Assembly (NCBI RefSeq): GCF_000471905.2
Contig: NW_006500356.1
Coordinates: forward strand, 2,157,109-2,221,108
DNA length: 64,000 bases
Direction of reading: 5' to 3'
From: Amborella trichopoda
Lineage: Eukaryota; Streptophyta; Magnoliopsida; Amborellales; Amborellaceae
Shown here: piece by piece, positions 11,940 through 24,600 of the stretch
How positions within the stretch are numbered: position 1 is the first letter of the stretch
How the letters are laid out: each line of letters begins with the position of its first letter
Translations under genes and position numbers: made by a program
Notes under the pieces: model-generated
Database searches by the model: none
What the model was told of the DNA's origin: nothing
The model's input: the letters and a program-made list of their open reading frames with translations, nothing else

Positions 11940-14900
11940 TGTGTGATTAGCCACCCAGCCATGGGCCTAATGGACGAGATTGAATTTGATCAGATCTCAT
12001 AAGCAACTTTGTGTGTGTGCACATGCATGTGCGTGCGTGATAAGCAACTTTGTGTGTGTGCACATGCATGTGTGTGCGTAATTGATTTTTATCTTTTAAT
12101 AAATCCGATGAACTTCAAATTTTGGGTGCATGTGTGCTTGACCTAGGCACACCAAAAATTGAATTAAAAATATTATCCAAAAATGACCAAAATACCCCTG
12201 CCCTTGCTGGCAAATGTTGGAGTGAGGGGCGGGGGGGATTTTGATCTCTCTTTTTGCATATTATTATTATTTTTATTTTATGTTGGTGCACCTAGGTTTG
12301 GTGCATTGTGTACATGCCCCCAAAATCTAACGTCTGTCAAATTTACAAGAAAATACTGAGAATCAAATACTAAGTTGCCGCACTGGCCCTTAGGTTGGCT
12401 GATATTCAACCTGGGTTGTTGGGTTGATATGGTTTTGTCATCCTCTGGGCTGATGGAATCTTGCTTCTATTTATATGTGTGTTTGTGTGTGTGTATGGGG
12501 GGTGGGTGGGTGCTAGGGCATGTGTTTGTGCATCTGTGTGAGCATGCCTATTCTTTTTTAGCTCTTTTTTTTTTTTTTTCAGTTTTATGGATAAATAGTT
12601 TAGTACTTAATGTTGTTTTTAGCTTGCAGAATATAATTTCTTCAATGTGGTGATGTGCTCTTTGTTATTTCCTTTCATATATTGTTGGGAACATTCAGTT
12701 TCCTATTGGGATCGACTCGGATAGGTTTATTCGGGCCCTTGAAATTCCAGATGTCCAAATTCACATCAAAGAGTTCAAGGAAAGATTTGCTGGGCGAAAG
12801 GTGTGCATGATTTCTTTGTTTAATTGTCCATACATGTTGATTAATCAAAGTGACTTGAAAAGACGAATGCAAAAGATATTTATACTGCATATAAAAATTA
12901 GGTGAAGATTTCTCAAGTTTCCTTAAAGAATTTTGTTGGGCTAATATGTGTGTCATTATGTTGGGAGACATTACTTTTTTATATATCGCATGGATAGTTG
13001 TCTTAACAAATATCCACATGATGCTAACTTTTCGAGTTCCCTTAGCTCCGTTGCCTAAGTTGTTTTTTTTTATTGATTGCGGTGCTTATATTTCTCTTAG
13101 CTTTCCATTTGATTGACGGCCCTCCATTGTACATGCGATGATGCGAAAGGAAGGTGGGACATTAAATCCAGCCACATTTCTATTCTTGAACAAGCAAAAA
13201 TCAACAATACAATGGAGGAAAAAGGAGCTCACCTTAAAAGAGAAGAAAAATTCTATCACTTTCATAAAAAAAAAAAAATTGAACTCCAAAGCATGAGCCT
13301 CCTTGGGAGGCCAAAGAATCCCCCCTTTTATACAAGCTATCCAAAATGTTAAATTAATAAAAGAATTACTAATGGCTATCTCCTCTCTTTCTTCTCTCAT
13401 CCTCACAAACTCTCTCTAGATAAAATATAACCCACATACTCTCCTCCCTTGACCCCGCTAGCTAGGTCACCCTTATCTTCCCTAACCAAATCTCCAGATT
13501 TTTTGGACACCCATGTCAATCCGAACTTCAGAAAGGGAGCCAGGTAAACCATGAAAATTTTCATACTAATCCCAAAAAAAGTAAGAAACTGACCATCTTA
13601 ACCCATACAATTAACGAAATCCCAAGTTGGCCCCTTTTACTAATCCTCAAATTAAGTAGTAACAAATAAAAAATTCCATCCACGTCCTTGAGTATGAATT
13701 AAAAAAAACTAAAATTAAAACGAGCCATCTCTCTAATTTGATATGTGTCATCCTTCCCGTGTTGGAGAACACTTCGTTTGATCAGCATCAACATGAAACA
13801 CAAACATATTGCGAACATCAAGGACTGGAGATATTCCAACCACTTGGCAAGTCCACCTCATAGAATTGTTAGTGATCTTCCTTTTGATATTGCTCGGTCT
13901 AACCTTCTTGGCTTAGAGCTTTCCAAAGGTGCCTACAACAAACCGTTCAGGTCAAAGATACACATGAAAAGATCTCCAACATGGAACAATTGCACATGAC
14001 TATGTCGATTCACCGTATCCTGATACTTGTTGTAGCTCTCCAACTTTCTTTTGAACTTCTCATGCAAATCTGTCATGTACTTAGGCATGCTCGCCATATC
14101 TGGATCCACAATCTTGCACGCGATAAAGGAACTAAGTCTTGAAAATGCAAAGGAGACAAACTATAAACCATTGTAAAAGGAGTCTCACCATTTGAATGAT
14201 TTGGAGAAGTATTCTTTTTTGTGAATTTAGCTTGTTGTAATGCCAAATCCCGATGCAAGCAGTTGTGAGTTGCAATTTAGTCCATTTTTCCTACACGTCC
14301 TCCAAAAATGACTAAGAAAGCGGGTATCACAATCTGAGGTAATGGTCTTCGGATGCCCATGCAGTTGTACTATCTCCTTAAGAAAGAGAGTAGTAACCAT
14401 CATCGCATCAATGGTTCTCCTACATGGTCTAAAGTATTTTATCTTAGAAAATTAATCCAGCACAATCATAATTGAATCATATGCCTTTGTTGTCATGGGT
14501 AGTCCCACAATGAAATCCATGGATAAATCAACCCATGGCTTAGTTGGGAGAGGCAATGTTGACTACTTTCTTTGGGCCTCATTGAGTTTTTCACTAAAGA
14601 AAATAACATGCCTCTTTTCCTGACTGAGCACTGCGCCAATCCCCACATGAGAAAAATTGCATTCTACCTCAAATATGTTGATGAATTCTGGAAGTGCAAG
14701 CATTGGAACATTTGTAGTCTAATCTTTAATGGTGTCAAAAGCTTTATCTCCAACTAGGGAGCACTAGAAACTTTGCCTTTGAAGTACTTGGTGATTAGGG
14801 CCATAATAAACTGGAATTTCTAGTAAACTACCTATAAATAGTAGCAAGTCCATGGTAACTATGCAACCTCCTCACGTTCTACCTTTCTCCTATTTGAAGA

Positions 14901-17277
14901 ACACATCATAGCTGAGAATGGCTTGGGGCCTTGGCAGTAGTATTGCCGAGCCCCATGATAAGTTCTCTGACTCCATTCTCACCAAAGGGTTGGGGCCCAA
15001 ATCCCCACTGACTTACCAATTTTACTAACCCCAAAAAAAAAAAGAACACATCATAGCCCAAAAATAATAGGCTATTGGTGAAAATGTTACACTTCTTAAA
15101 ATTGATGTATAACATCTGGGCCAGTAGCACTATGAGTATCTGGGGCAAATGTTTGACATGGGCATCAACGTCTAAATTATAAACAAGTATGTGATTGAAA
15201 TAAACCACTAGAAGCTTGCTAATAAAAGGTTGTCATACCCGTGTCATCATATGCATGAACATGTGCATAGGACATGCTAAAAGGCATCACCAACAACTCA
15301 TACAACCCACTCTTTCATCTTGAACGCGGTCTTCCACTCATCTCGTTCACCTGTACAAATTTGATGGGAGCCACTTCTTAATTCAATCTTAAGAAATATA
15401 ACAATTTTAGCTAGCATGTCAAGCATATCATCCAACTATGGAATAGGGAATTGATATTTGATTGTGATCTTGTTGATAGGCTCTGCTGTCTATACACAAT
15501 CTTCATTAACCAGCTTTTGGGCAAGCGAAGCTGGTACAACACATGGATCATGCCAATCGTTATGAGGTCCTTTGCTAACAACTACCGCCTTGGAAGTTCA
15601 TCACACCCTTGAGGACTCATTCTATAAGCTGGTAGATTTAGTAAGCTTGAACCATGTATGAGGTCTATACAGTGATATGTATTCCTCATAGGTGGTGAGC
15701 TACAAAAGACTCGTCGGGCGCAAGATCTTCAAACTCCGATAAAAGTGGTCTAAGGGATTTTGGCCTTGAAACAAGTTACCACAAATAGTGTTAGCCTAGT
15801 ACTTCAACATACCTATTGTGTTGTGCGATGTCACGGTGGCACTTAAACATGTGTTGGCACGTGTAGACATGGATGTGGCACTTTATTGATTTCCACAACC
15901 TATCAACGTGTTATATAGAAGGTCGACATTTTTCATGTAATAAAGAACCCATGGGCTGCTTGGTAGGTGGACATTCTTAACTCAAGAGGACTTGAGATTG
16001 AATCCTATGGTGAGTATGAAATTCTTTTTGAATACCTTTTTATATTTGCTGTTTAAATAAACATGTCATGGCCGGGCTTGGAACTTCTCAACATGTTGAA
16101 GTGTGGTGGTAAAGGCTGCCAATGCACACAGAATACTTATGTGAACATAACAAGCAAAAAATTACTTATATACTATAAAAATAGATATTTAATATAAAAA
16201 ATGGCTTAAGGTGTGATCCTGATAATGGGCGATGTACTTTACCCCTAAGAAGACAAGAATTTCGTGCAAAGAAATGTCTAAAGTTTTTGATATAATATTA
16301 TTTTCAATGATAAAACTTTATGTATATTTTATGATGTAAATTACACTTGGTGGGATTTGAGCTTGGATTATTCTGGGAATAAATAATAATTCTACTAACA
16401 CAATTATAAAAAATGTTTACATGCATTAAGCAAAATATGTTTAAAAGCATTGTTTTGAAAAATAAAAATAGAAATAGATAATTTTTTTATGTTTTCTTAC
16501 ATAAAAAAAATTTTGATTTTCAAGTTTAAATTTTTTGTATTTTAATCTTTATTTATTATATTTTAAAATTTTATTTTTATAATTTTAGATTTTCTCTAAG
16601 AAGGATGAGGACTTTAAACTTTCCCTTAACCCACCCCATACCTGAGTAAAAGAGGTGGGTTGTGTTAGACAGGCAACCAACATAAAACTTTGCCAACACT
16701 TTCCATGAATCTTAGAATGGTGGATTACGATTCATGTAGCCGATGACAAATAGTTGGGAAAAGGCTCTGATATATATATATATATATATATAAGGAAAAA
16801 AGCTGAGATTTGCCCACTAGCTCATATGAATAAATGAGCCCAACAGCCCAGATTGAATCTGGGCCGATCATGGATGTCCGGTAGTGTTTGAATTTTTTTT
16901 TTTCTACAAATCCAAATCACTTGAAATTTTAGGCTTGTGTTTATCAAAATAGGTGAATCTGTGAAAAATATCAAAAAAATATTTTACATGAAATAAATTA
17001 ACCAAATTACCCCTACAAAGTTTNNNNNNNNNNNNNNNNNNNNAGTTTCGGAGGTATTTTGGTCATTTTTTTTGCGAATAATTGTTTTTATATTTTTATT
17101 AGGTGCGCCTTGATGAGAAGAACACACACCTAAAATTTCAAGTGATTTGGATTTGTATAAAATAAAATAAAATTCAAGCACTACTGGATATCCCTTATCG
17201 TCAGATTGGCCCATATTCAATCTGGGCCATGGGCTCATATGTTCATATGAGCTAGTGGACTAATCCCAGCTTTTTTC

Positions 17278-17312
<35 letters not shown>

Positions 17313-20300
17313 TACATTTATATGTAATGTTTTCGCTTGTGTTGAGGCCGTGCTGGGTTTTTGGACGGAAGTCCTAGACACTTGAGAGACATACTAGACA
17401 TGACAACCATGTTCGTATCAATTTAAAATTGGCCACAAGTCCTTTCCTACAAGTGCATAATTTGTCGTTTCTCCTCCATAAATTGTTGGAGTGAATCATA
17501 CCCTCCTTTTTAGAGGACTTGAATGGAGTTTCCTTACACAAGGGCAACAATAATACCACCTCACTACGATCCTTCCAAAATTTATAGGTGTTACACCCTT
17601 CATTCTGGATCGTGTTTCAATCATACTCTCTTACATCTTATGAGGATGTGGCTAGTATCTGTTGATGCAACATCACATCAAACCTCATCCTTGTGAAAAT
17701 TACCTTTAAAAAAAAATTAATCAAGCATTGAGAAGTAACAGGTACCTTAGCCTTGGATTTGACCCATGTAGCCTTGTGAAGCTGTGGATTCTTACCCACA
17801 TTGAGATGCAACTTGTTAGCCATCTTGATGCAGATCCGGATCAGATGGATTCAATATTTTTTATTATTCTCAAATTTTTGTGAACTTAATTATTTCTTTA
17901 TTTTTACAAGTGTGTTTTTATTTCAGTTTTATTTTATTGGGGTTAATTTTTAGAAATATGATTAGTATGGTTTTTTTGTTTAGTTTGATAAAGTCTACAG
18001 TTTAGGAAAACTTAAATGAGTTGTTATCTTTTCTTAGATGGTAGGTCCGTACCTTCCTTAGGAGTCTGTACTTTCTTAGGAAAAAGTTGAGTCATATTGT
18101 TTAGTAGGCATTTATTAGAGTCCTTACTATTAGAGTCCAATCTTGTTGTAAAAGCAAATAAGAGATGAGTTCGTTTTTTGTTGGAGGTAGGATAAGAGGT
18201 TTTCTTTTAGCAAACAAATCTTTTGGAAGATCAAGATTTGTTTTAGAAAGATAAGGAAAGCAGGTTAGAGAAACAATGATAAAAAGGGCATGACGTCCCA
18301 TTGTAAGGGGGAATTTTGATGAAATAAAGAAAGTGTTTTTGTAAAAAGAGAGAGGTCCTTTTGTGGGTTTTTTTTCTTCTCTTGTGCATATGGGCCTGTA
18401 ACGGAGGACTCGGATCCGCACGTTTGTTCCTTCCGCTTACAATTTCCTTCTCAGTTTTTATTTCCCTCTCTAAAATACGGTTATTTTGCCGGTGTTGGCA
18501 ATCAATAATTTTCAACTGCGCCAGTGGTATCATGTGCATAGTCGATTCTTGTGGATCGTGGGGTTCGTCGCTAGGCATCATGGCTTGTCGACATGGTCTA
18601 TGGCCGGGTAGCAGGAATAACTCCATCCAGTGGGACCTCCGAGATCTTGAGATCAAAATTTTGAGAATGCAAGTAGAGATGGTAGCCCTACGGTTGGCGC
18701 AAAATCTAGCCTTGACACACTATGATGACAGCAGTGAGTCAGACATTATTTTCGAGAATCGTCCTATGCGCATGCTCTCTGTCGGGAGACTCATTGTCGG
18801 AGAGTGATCTAAGTGAGTTTGATGAAGAACCAGTAGGTTTGTATCATCAATTGGAATCATCATTCCAAAGTGATCTCATCTTTGATGAGGATCCTATATT
18901 TAATGAAGAGCAAGATGAAAGAAGAGAAGTTGTCATTGAGGCAGCAAGGATATCAAATTATCTCATCAATGGAGAGGTGGATAATCCAGATGTAGACTTG
19001 AACCTAGAGGAGATCGAGCCTTTAAAGATGCATGACGAAGAAACATATGCATACGTGGTGTGCCCTAAGGTTAAGTTTGAGCAATTTCAACAAGTTTATT
19101 TGGCTAAACAATCGACATACAACAACCCTTTCTTCGAGGGTTTATCATTTTCAATGCAAAATCGTTATGTTTTGATTAGTGCAGTAACCCATAGGTCCCA
19201 AGATCGTGTTTACAACATTTGGGTTGAAGAAGGTGGCGACACTAATACAAATTTCATCTTAGTGCATTTTAAAACTCGAGGACGAGTTTTCTCTAACCAG
19301 GGGAGAATGATGCAGATCAAGATCTGATTATTACAAAATTTTAATTTTAATTTTATTTTTAGAGATGTGGATAGATTTTTTTTGGTATTTTAATTTTTTA
19401 TTTTGAAAGGGTAGGTCCGTGTTATTGTTTACTTTGCACAAGAATAAGAGAAGTGTTTTTTCCAACTTATAAGGAGGACGTTAGTTGGTAGAAGTGACAT
19501 CTTTAAATTGCTAAGTGTAGATTAGGTGGTGAATATCTTTGGAAAGGATAAGTAGAGAGGCAGAGCCTTTTAAAATTCCTCTACTCGCCTTCTCAAAATT
19601 TTGATCTCAAGATCTCGGAGATCTCGGAGGTCTCGCTCTCGCTGGATGGGGTTATTCCTGGTACTCAATCATAGAACATGTCAATGAGCCATGATGCCTA
19701 GCGACGAACCCCACGAGCCACAAGAATCGACTACGCTCTTATTCCACCTGACGCATTTGGAAATTCACTGGTGATTAATACCCAGCAAAATCAACAGCGT
19801 TTTAGAGAGAAAAATAAAAATTGAGAAGGAAATCGCAAGCGGAATGAACAAACGTATGTATCCGAGTTGTCCGCTATAGGCCCACAAGCACATGAGAAGC
19901 AAAAAATCCCACGAAGAGCCTCTCTCTCTCTCTCTCTTTCTTTACAAAACATGCTTTCTTTATTTCATCAAAATCCCCCCTTACAATGGGATGTCCATCC
20001 CCCTTTTATCATTGTTTTTCTAAACCAAATCTTTTTCTTCCTAAAGATTTGCTTGCTAAAAGAAAGCCTCTTATCCTACCTCGTACAAAAAATGTACTTA
20101 TCTCTTATTTTCTTTTAAAACAAGATTTCACAAAAAAAGGGCTCTAATAGTGAGGACTCTAATAAATGCCTACTAAAAAATAGGACTCAACTTTTTTTTA
20201 AGAAAATATGGATTCCTGAGGAAAGTACGGACCTACCATCTAAGAAAAGATACAACGCATTTAAGTTAACAAGAATATAGACTTAATTTTCATAAGAAAA

Positions 20301-21624
20301 AAACATACTTCTTAAAATGTAGACTTTATTAAACTAAACCAAGAAAACAATACTAATCCTATTTCTAAAAATGAACTCTAATAAAATAAAAATGAAATGC
20401 AAAATACACTCATAAAAATAAAGAAATAATTAAGTCCACAAAATTTGAGAATAATAAAAAATACTGAATCCATCTGACCTGGATCTGCATAGGAAAAAGT
20501 TGAGTCCTATTTTTTAGTAAGCATTTATTGGAGTCCTTACGATTTGGGTATTTTTTTGTTTGGAATCTTGTTTTAAAAGAAAATAAGATAATGAGTATGT
20601 TTTTTGTAGGAGGTAGGATAAGAGGTTTTTTTTAGAAAGCAAATCTTTAAGAAGATAACAATTTGTTTTAGAAAGATAAGGAAAGGAGGTTAGAGAAACA
20701 ATGATAAAAGAGGGGTGGACATCCCATTGTAAGGGGGAATATTAATGAAATAAAGTGTTTTTTGTAGAGAGAGAAAGGCCCTTTGTGGGTGTTTTTTCCT
20801 TCTCTTGTGCTTGTGGGCTCGTAGTGGACGACTCAGATCCGCATGTTTGTTTCTTCTGCTTGCGATTTCTTTCTCGGTTTTTATTTCTCTCTAAAATGCA
20901 GTTGATTTTTCCGGGTGTTAGTCGCCACTGAATTTCCAACTGCGTCACATCTCTTGCAAGACCATATTCTTGCAATTGCCGTTGTTGATTATGATATTGC
21001 GTACTTTGCCATTTCACCCACATATATAGTATTTCTTAGTCAGCCCCTTCATGTGGCAATGAGAGAACACATCGAATTGGCAAGGTCTCACCTTGATCAG
21101 CAACTTCCCCATTCACTTGATCATCATCTCAGCCTCGTCTTCAACTGGAGACGTTGGGTTTTTTTTGCGGTTTATCTCTATTCGGTGTCATATTCAGTTC
21201 CACCAAATTAATGTGGTGCTGGGTTGTAGGAAACTAACACTTTGTAGCTCGATACCCCACCTCATTACACCAGAAACACCTCAGACCAAATAGCCTCTTT
21301 GGCTAGAATTCGAGCTCCTGTTCCAGTAACTGGGTTATCTTTAATAGCTGAAACTCCCCGGGCTAGAGGCGTAGGCCTCCTAATTGTGATGATCCTGCCT
21401 GGGGATGGATCGGTGTGTGGCTTCCTCTTTTCTTTGCTTTTCCTTCACCTTCAAGGCAGATTGATAGGCAGTAGCCAACCGTGGCATATGGTGTAGCATG
21501 AATTGATCTTGGATTGAACTCCTAGCCTTGAAACCAATGTTCAAAATGGTGGAGGCAGCTGCCTAGGCGGTCAGGGGCCCCAAAAAAGAAAAGGATTACA
21601 TAATCTATATTAAAAGTATTCTAA

Positions 21625-21660
<36 letters not shown>

Positions 21661-24600
21661 TTATATATATAGAAGAGAGGGGGTGAAGGTGCCCACCTTG
21701 ACTGAGGTGCTAGGTGTTGCACGCACCTAGAAACACCTCAGCCCTAGGTGGCGACCTAACTTAGGGCCTTAGCCTGCCTAGACATCGATGTGGGCGCGGG
21801 GAGCCTTTTTTAACACTGCCTGAAACATAACAAACCACCTTTTGGTCCTCGGTCTTTGCTAACCTTTTGCATAGGGCTAAACAATAATGCTCCTCCATAT
21901 ACTCCCATACTGATTTCTTACCTTGATGCAACTATGAAATTCTTGGTATAATGTCTGTGCATAGCTTGATGGAGAATTGCTTTTGTAATCTTGCCTTCAA
22001 TCTTGGTTTTTATCTTTGCTCATTCAAAGTCGTTCTTCTTGAACTTGTCCCGCCACACTAATGCATATCCCCTAAATTTAGGAGCCCTGAGTTTGACTTT
22101 CTTTGAATGTACAAGTCTTTCCATTTACAGAAGCGCTCAACTGTGGTCAACCAGTCTGAAACCTCTTTGGAGTAAACATTTCCATAAAGCTTAGGGAGAT
22201 CAACATTAGTACTTGAATCAGATTCTCTGTGCTCATATCTTCGCTTATCTCAACGCCCATCATGCAATTCCTCCTTGTTCGTGCCCCTATGCTAGTCAGC
22301 CTCGGGGTGGTCAATTCCCACACTCTGATCAATGCCATCATGCATCGAAGACAACTAGATGTTCAGACACATCATCTGCCCGCTCTTATTCGGATGCGGA
22401 TTCCGATTTGTGCTATTCTCTATTAAGACATTTATGATTTGGATCCAACACTGTGAAACTCTGTTCTTTTGTGGCATGCTGTTGTTGATCTTGCACATGC
22501 AGGAGCCTTGCGATGATCTTTGTGACTCGCTCGCTCCTCTAATCCAGCATGGCTATCCAATGGTCATGACCTAAACAACTAGCCATTGTATTCTCTAACC
22601 GTCTTCAATATTAAACTGGTGTGAGAGGAAGATGGGAGGCTGAGCCCACCATCTTTTCAATCATTAAACAAGCAAAAATCAGCAACACAATGGAGTAAGA
22701 ACACGCTTAAATTAAAGGAGAAGAAATATTCTATCAATTCTATAAACAAGACAATTTTAATTCCAAAACAAAAGCCTCATTGGGTGGCCTGAGAGTTCTC
22801 CCTTTTATACAAACCACTCCAAAGTAAGAAAATAAATAATATAAAAGCTGCCCCCGTTTTATTCTCTCATCCACACACTCCCTCTCTAGATACAATATAA
22901 CCCAGGTCCTCTCCTTCCTTGAACCACTAACTTTGGACTTCTCTTCGGTAAGCAAATCACATCAATCCCAACTTCAAAAAGGAAAAACCTGCTAAACCAT
23001 GGAAATTCTCATGCTAATCCAAAAAAAAGAAGTATACCTCATAACAATTAAGAAAAACCCAGTTTGCCCCTCTCATCTTTGATCCCCAAATTAAGGAATA
23101 ATAAACAAAAAAACCCGTCCATGTCCCTGAGTTTGAATTTAAAAAAAATAAAATTGAATCAAGCCATCTATCAAATTTGAAATGATTTGCATACACTTGG
23201 ATTTTTTGTCTTCCCCTCTAGTGATCTTCACAAACATTTTAACGGGGGTGAGTTGAAGGAATATACAAGGTGCTCTATGGCATTAGGTTTGGAGTTAGAG
23301 GTGTTGCTGAACAATTGACAAATATGTGGAAGAGAAGAAATGTGGCATAGAGAGGAAACTCTAATTTTCAGTCCTAAGTGATATGGGCTGTAAGAGCTAA
23401 TTTATAGATGAGGTAAAGTGTCATAATTGTGCTCATTTGAAATTAAAAAAAATACTATAGATTGGTTAATGGAATTTTTGAAAGAGCAAGATAGATAATT
23501 CTAAATAAAAAATTTTACATTTCTCCAACACTTTGGAATGGACAATGATCATTCTTAGCTTCATATGAACGGCTTAAACTTGTTTTTACTTGGCATTTAT
23601 GGCTTCTTCTACAATGTGGAAAGGACACTAATAACTCTCTATCTTTCCTATCAATAGCTTAAACTTGTCTTAGGGATTTTTATGAGACATCTACCAGCAG
23701 GCATTCAAAACTAATCCATCTTGTGTATATGCTTAAACAAAGTGACAAACGTACCTCTCTATGTTTGGTACTGTCATGGAAGACTGGATCTGGGGAAATA
23801 GGCATTGACTTTGTTCACATAACGTGGTCTCGAATGTGTGCTATTGAATGTAGATTAGTCATGAGATATCTCATCTTGGTCAACTTCTAATTTATGGATG
23901 GCATGTTTAATATTGGCTTCAAAGCTTGAAGATAATGTGGTATCTTGTAGGCTCTCCTAGCAAACAAAATACCCATACATCCAAGCTATGCTTTCAGTTT
24001 GCAATGAAAGGATGCTCCTGCTTAATCTTTATGAGGAGTGTTATCGGAACCAGACCAGCCACTGGAATAGTGATGGATGCTATCCAGTAAAAATTGATAT
24101 GATTGTTGTTGGACTGAATTTTTACAAAATAAAGAAAAAAAGGGAAAATAACTCAAAACTACGAGATATATTAAAAGATAGATTCTCCCAACCTTGCTTG
24201 CCTGGTACAATTTGTCAGAACCAGCTAGTCAGACTAGCTAAAACTTGTCAAAATTTAGTTTGTTGACCGGTATTTGTCTGTTTATGACCAAGTGTGGCCT
24301 TTTCCTTGGAATAGATAGGCCAATTATTGGTTGATCTGGTCTGGTCTTGATAATCACTGTTAAAGATAGAGATTCCGGTCTAGACTTGCCTGAGTTACTT
24401 ATGCTCTCTCTGCAGGGCTGCCGAGGCCGAAAGCTCCTCCTTGTTCAGGGAGGCACTATTCACATGCTTGTATAGATTACTGTTCTGATGTGGATTAGTT
24501 AGGTTAAAGTGTTAAACTCTGTGGGTTTTTGATAAACTCTCTAAGTTTGTCAGCCTTTTTGAGTCCGACGAATCTCTTCAACAGCTGATCCATTTACCAT

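Larger units (their letters stand above)
17826..20947 (+). mobile_element. Non-autonomous LTR retrotransposon with an internal inverted LTR copy
   Basis: Begins TGATGCAG and ends GCGTCA. The flanking 5-bp catct is identical at 17821-17825 and 20948-20952, so this is one insertion. Order: 5' LTR 17826-18523, initiator-Met-type primer site, short interior with an acidic ORF, purine tract, 3' LTR start 19308, then an inverted leader+LTR block (about 19580-20489), then the rest of the 3' LTR 20490-20947. Encodes no RT or integrase. Confidence 0.85.
13139..23191 (-). mobile_element. Old Ty3/gypsy LTR retrotransposon, minus strand, nested insertions
   Basis: Two diverged LTRs (13139-13750 and 22617-23191) bound an interior that reads on the minus strand gag, protease, reverse transcriptase, RNase H, integrase. 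Every domain is broken by stops or frameshifts. An LTR element (17826-20947), a foldback (about 16795-17276) and an RTE 3' end are nested inside. No convincing 5-bp target duplication is visible at its outer ends, consistent with age. It lies antisense to TPS1. Confidence 0.85.

Noticed and set aside
16984-17238. An open frame spanning the N run on the minus strand
   Set aside because: It crosses an assembly gap in a palindrome, so the frame is meaningless.
18722-19327. A 201-codon open frame with acidic product
   Set aside because: Lies wholly between the LTRs of the 17826-20947 element, ends in a polyprotein-like C-terminus just before the 3' LTR, and continues a frameshifted Gag-like frame. 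Not a host gene.
13139-23191. A 5-bp target duplication for the outer gypsy element
   Set aside because: Flanks tgcga and tacac do not match and alternative boundaries gave no clean pair, so none is claimed.
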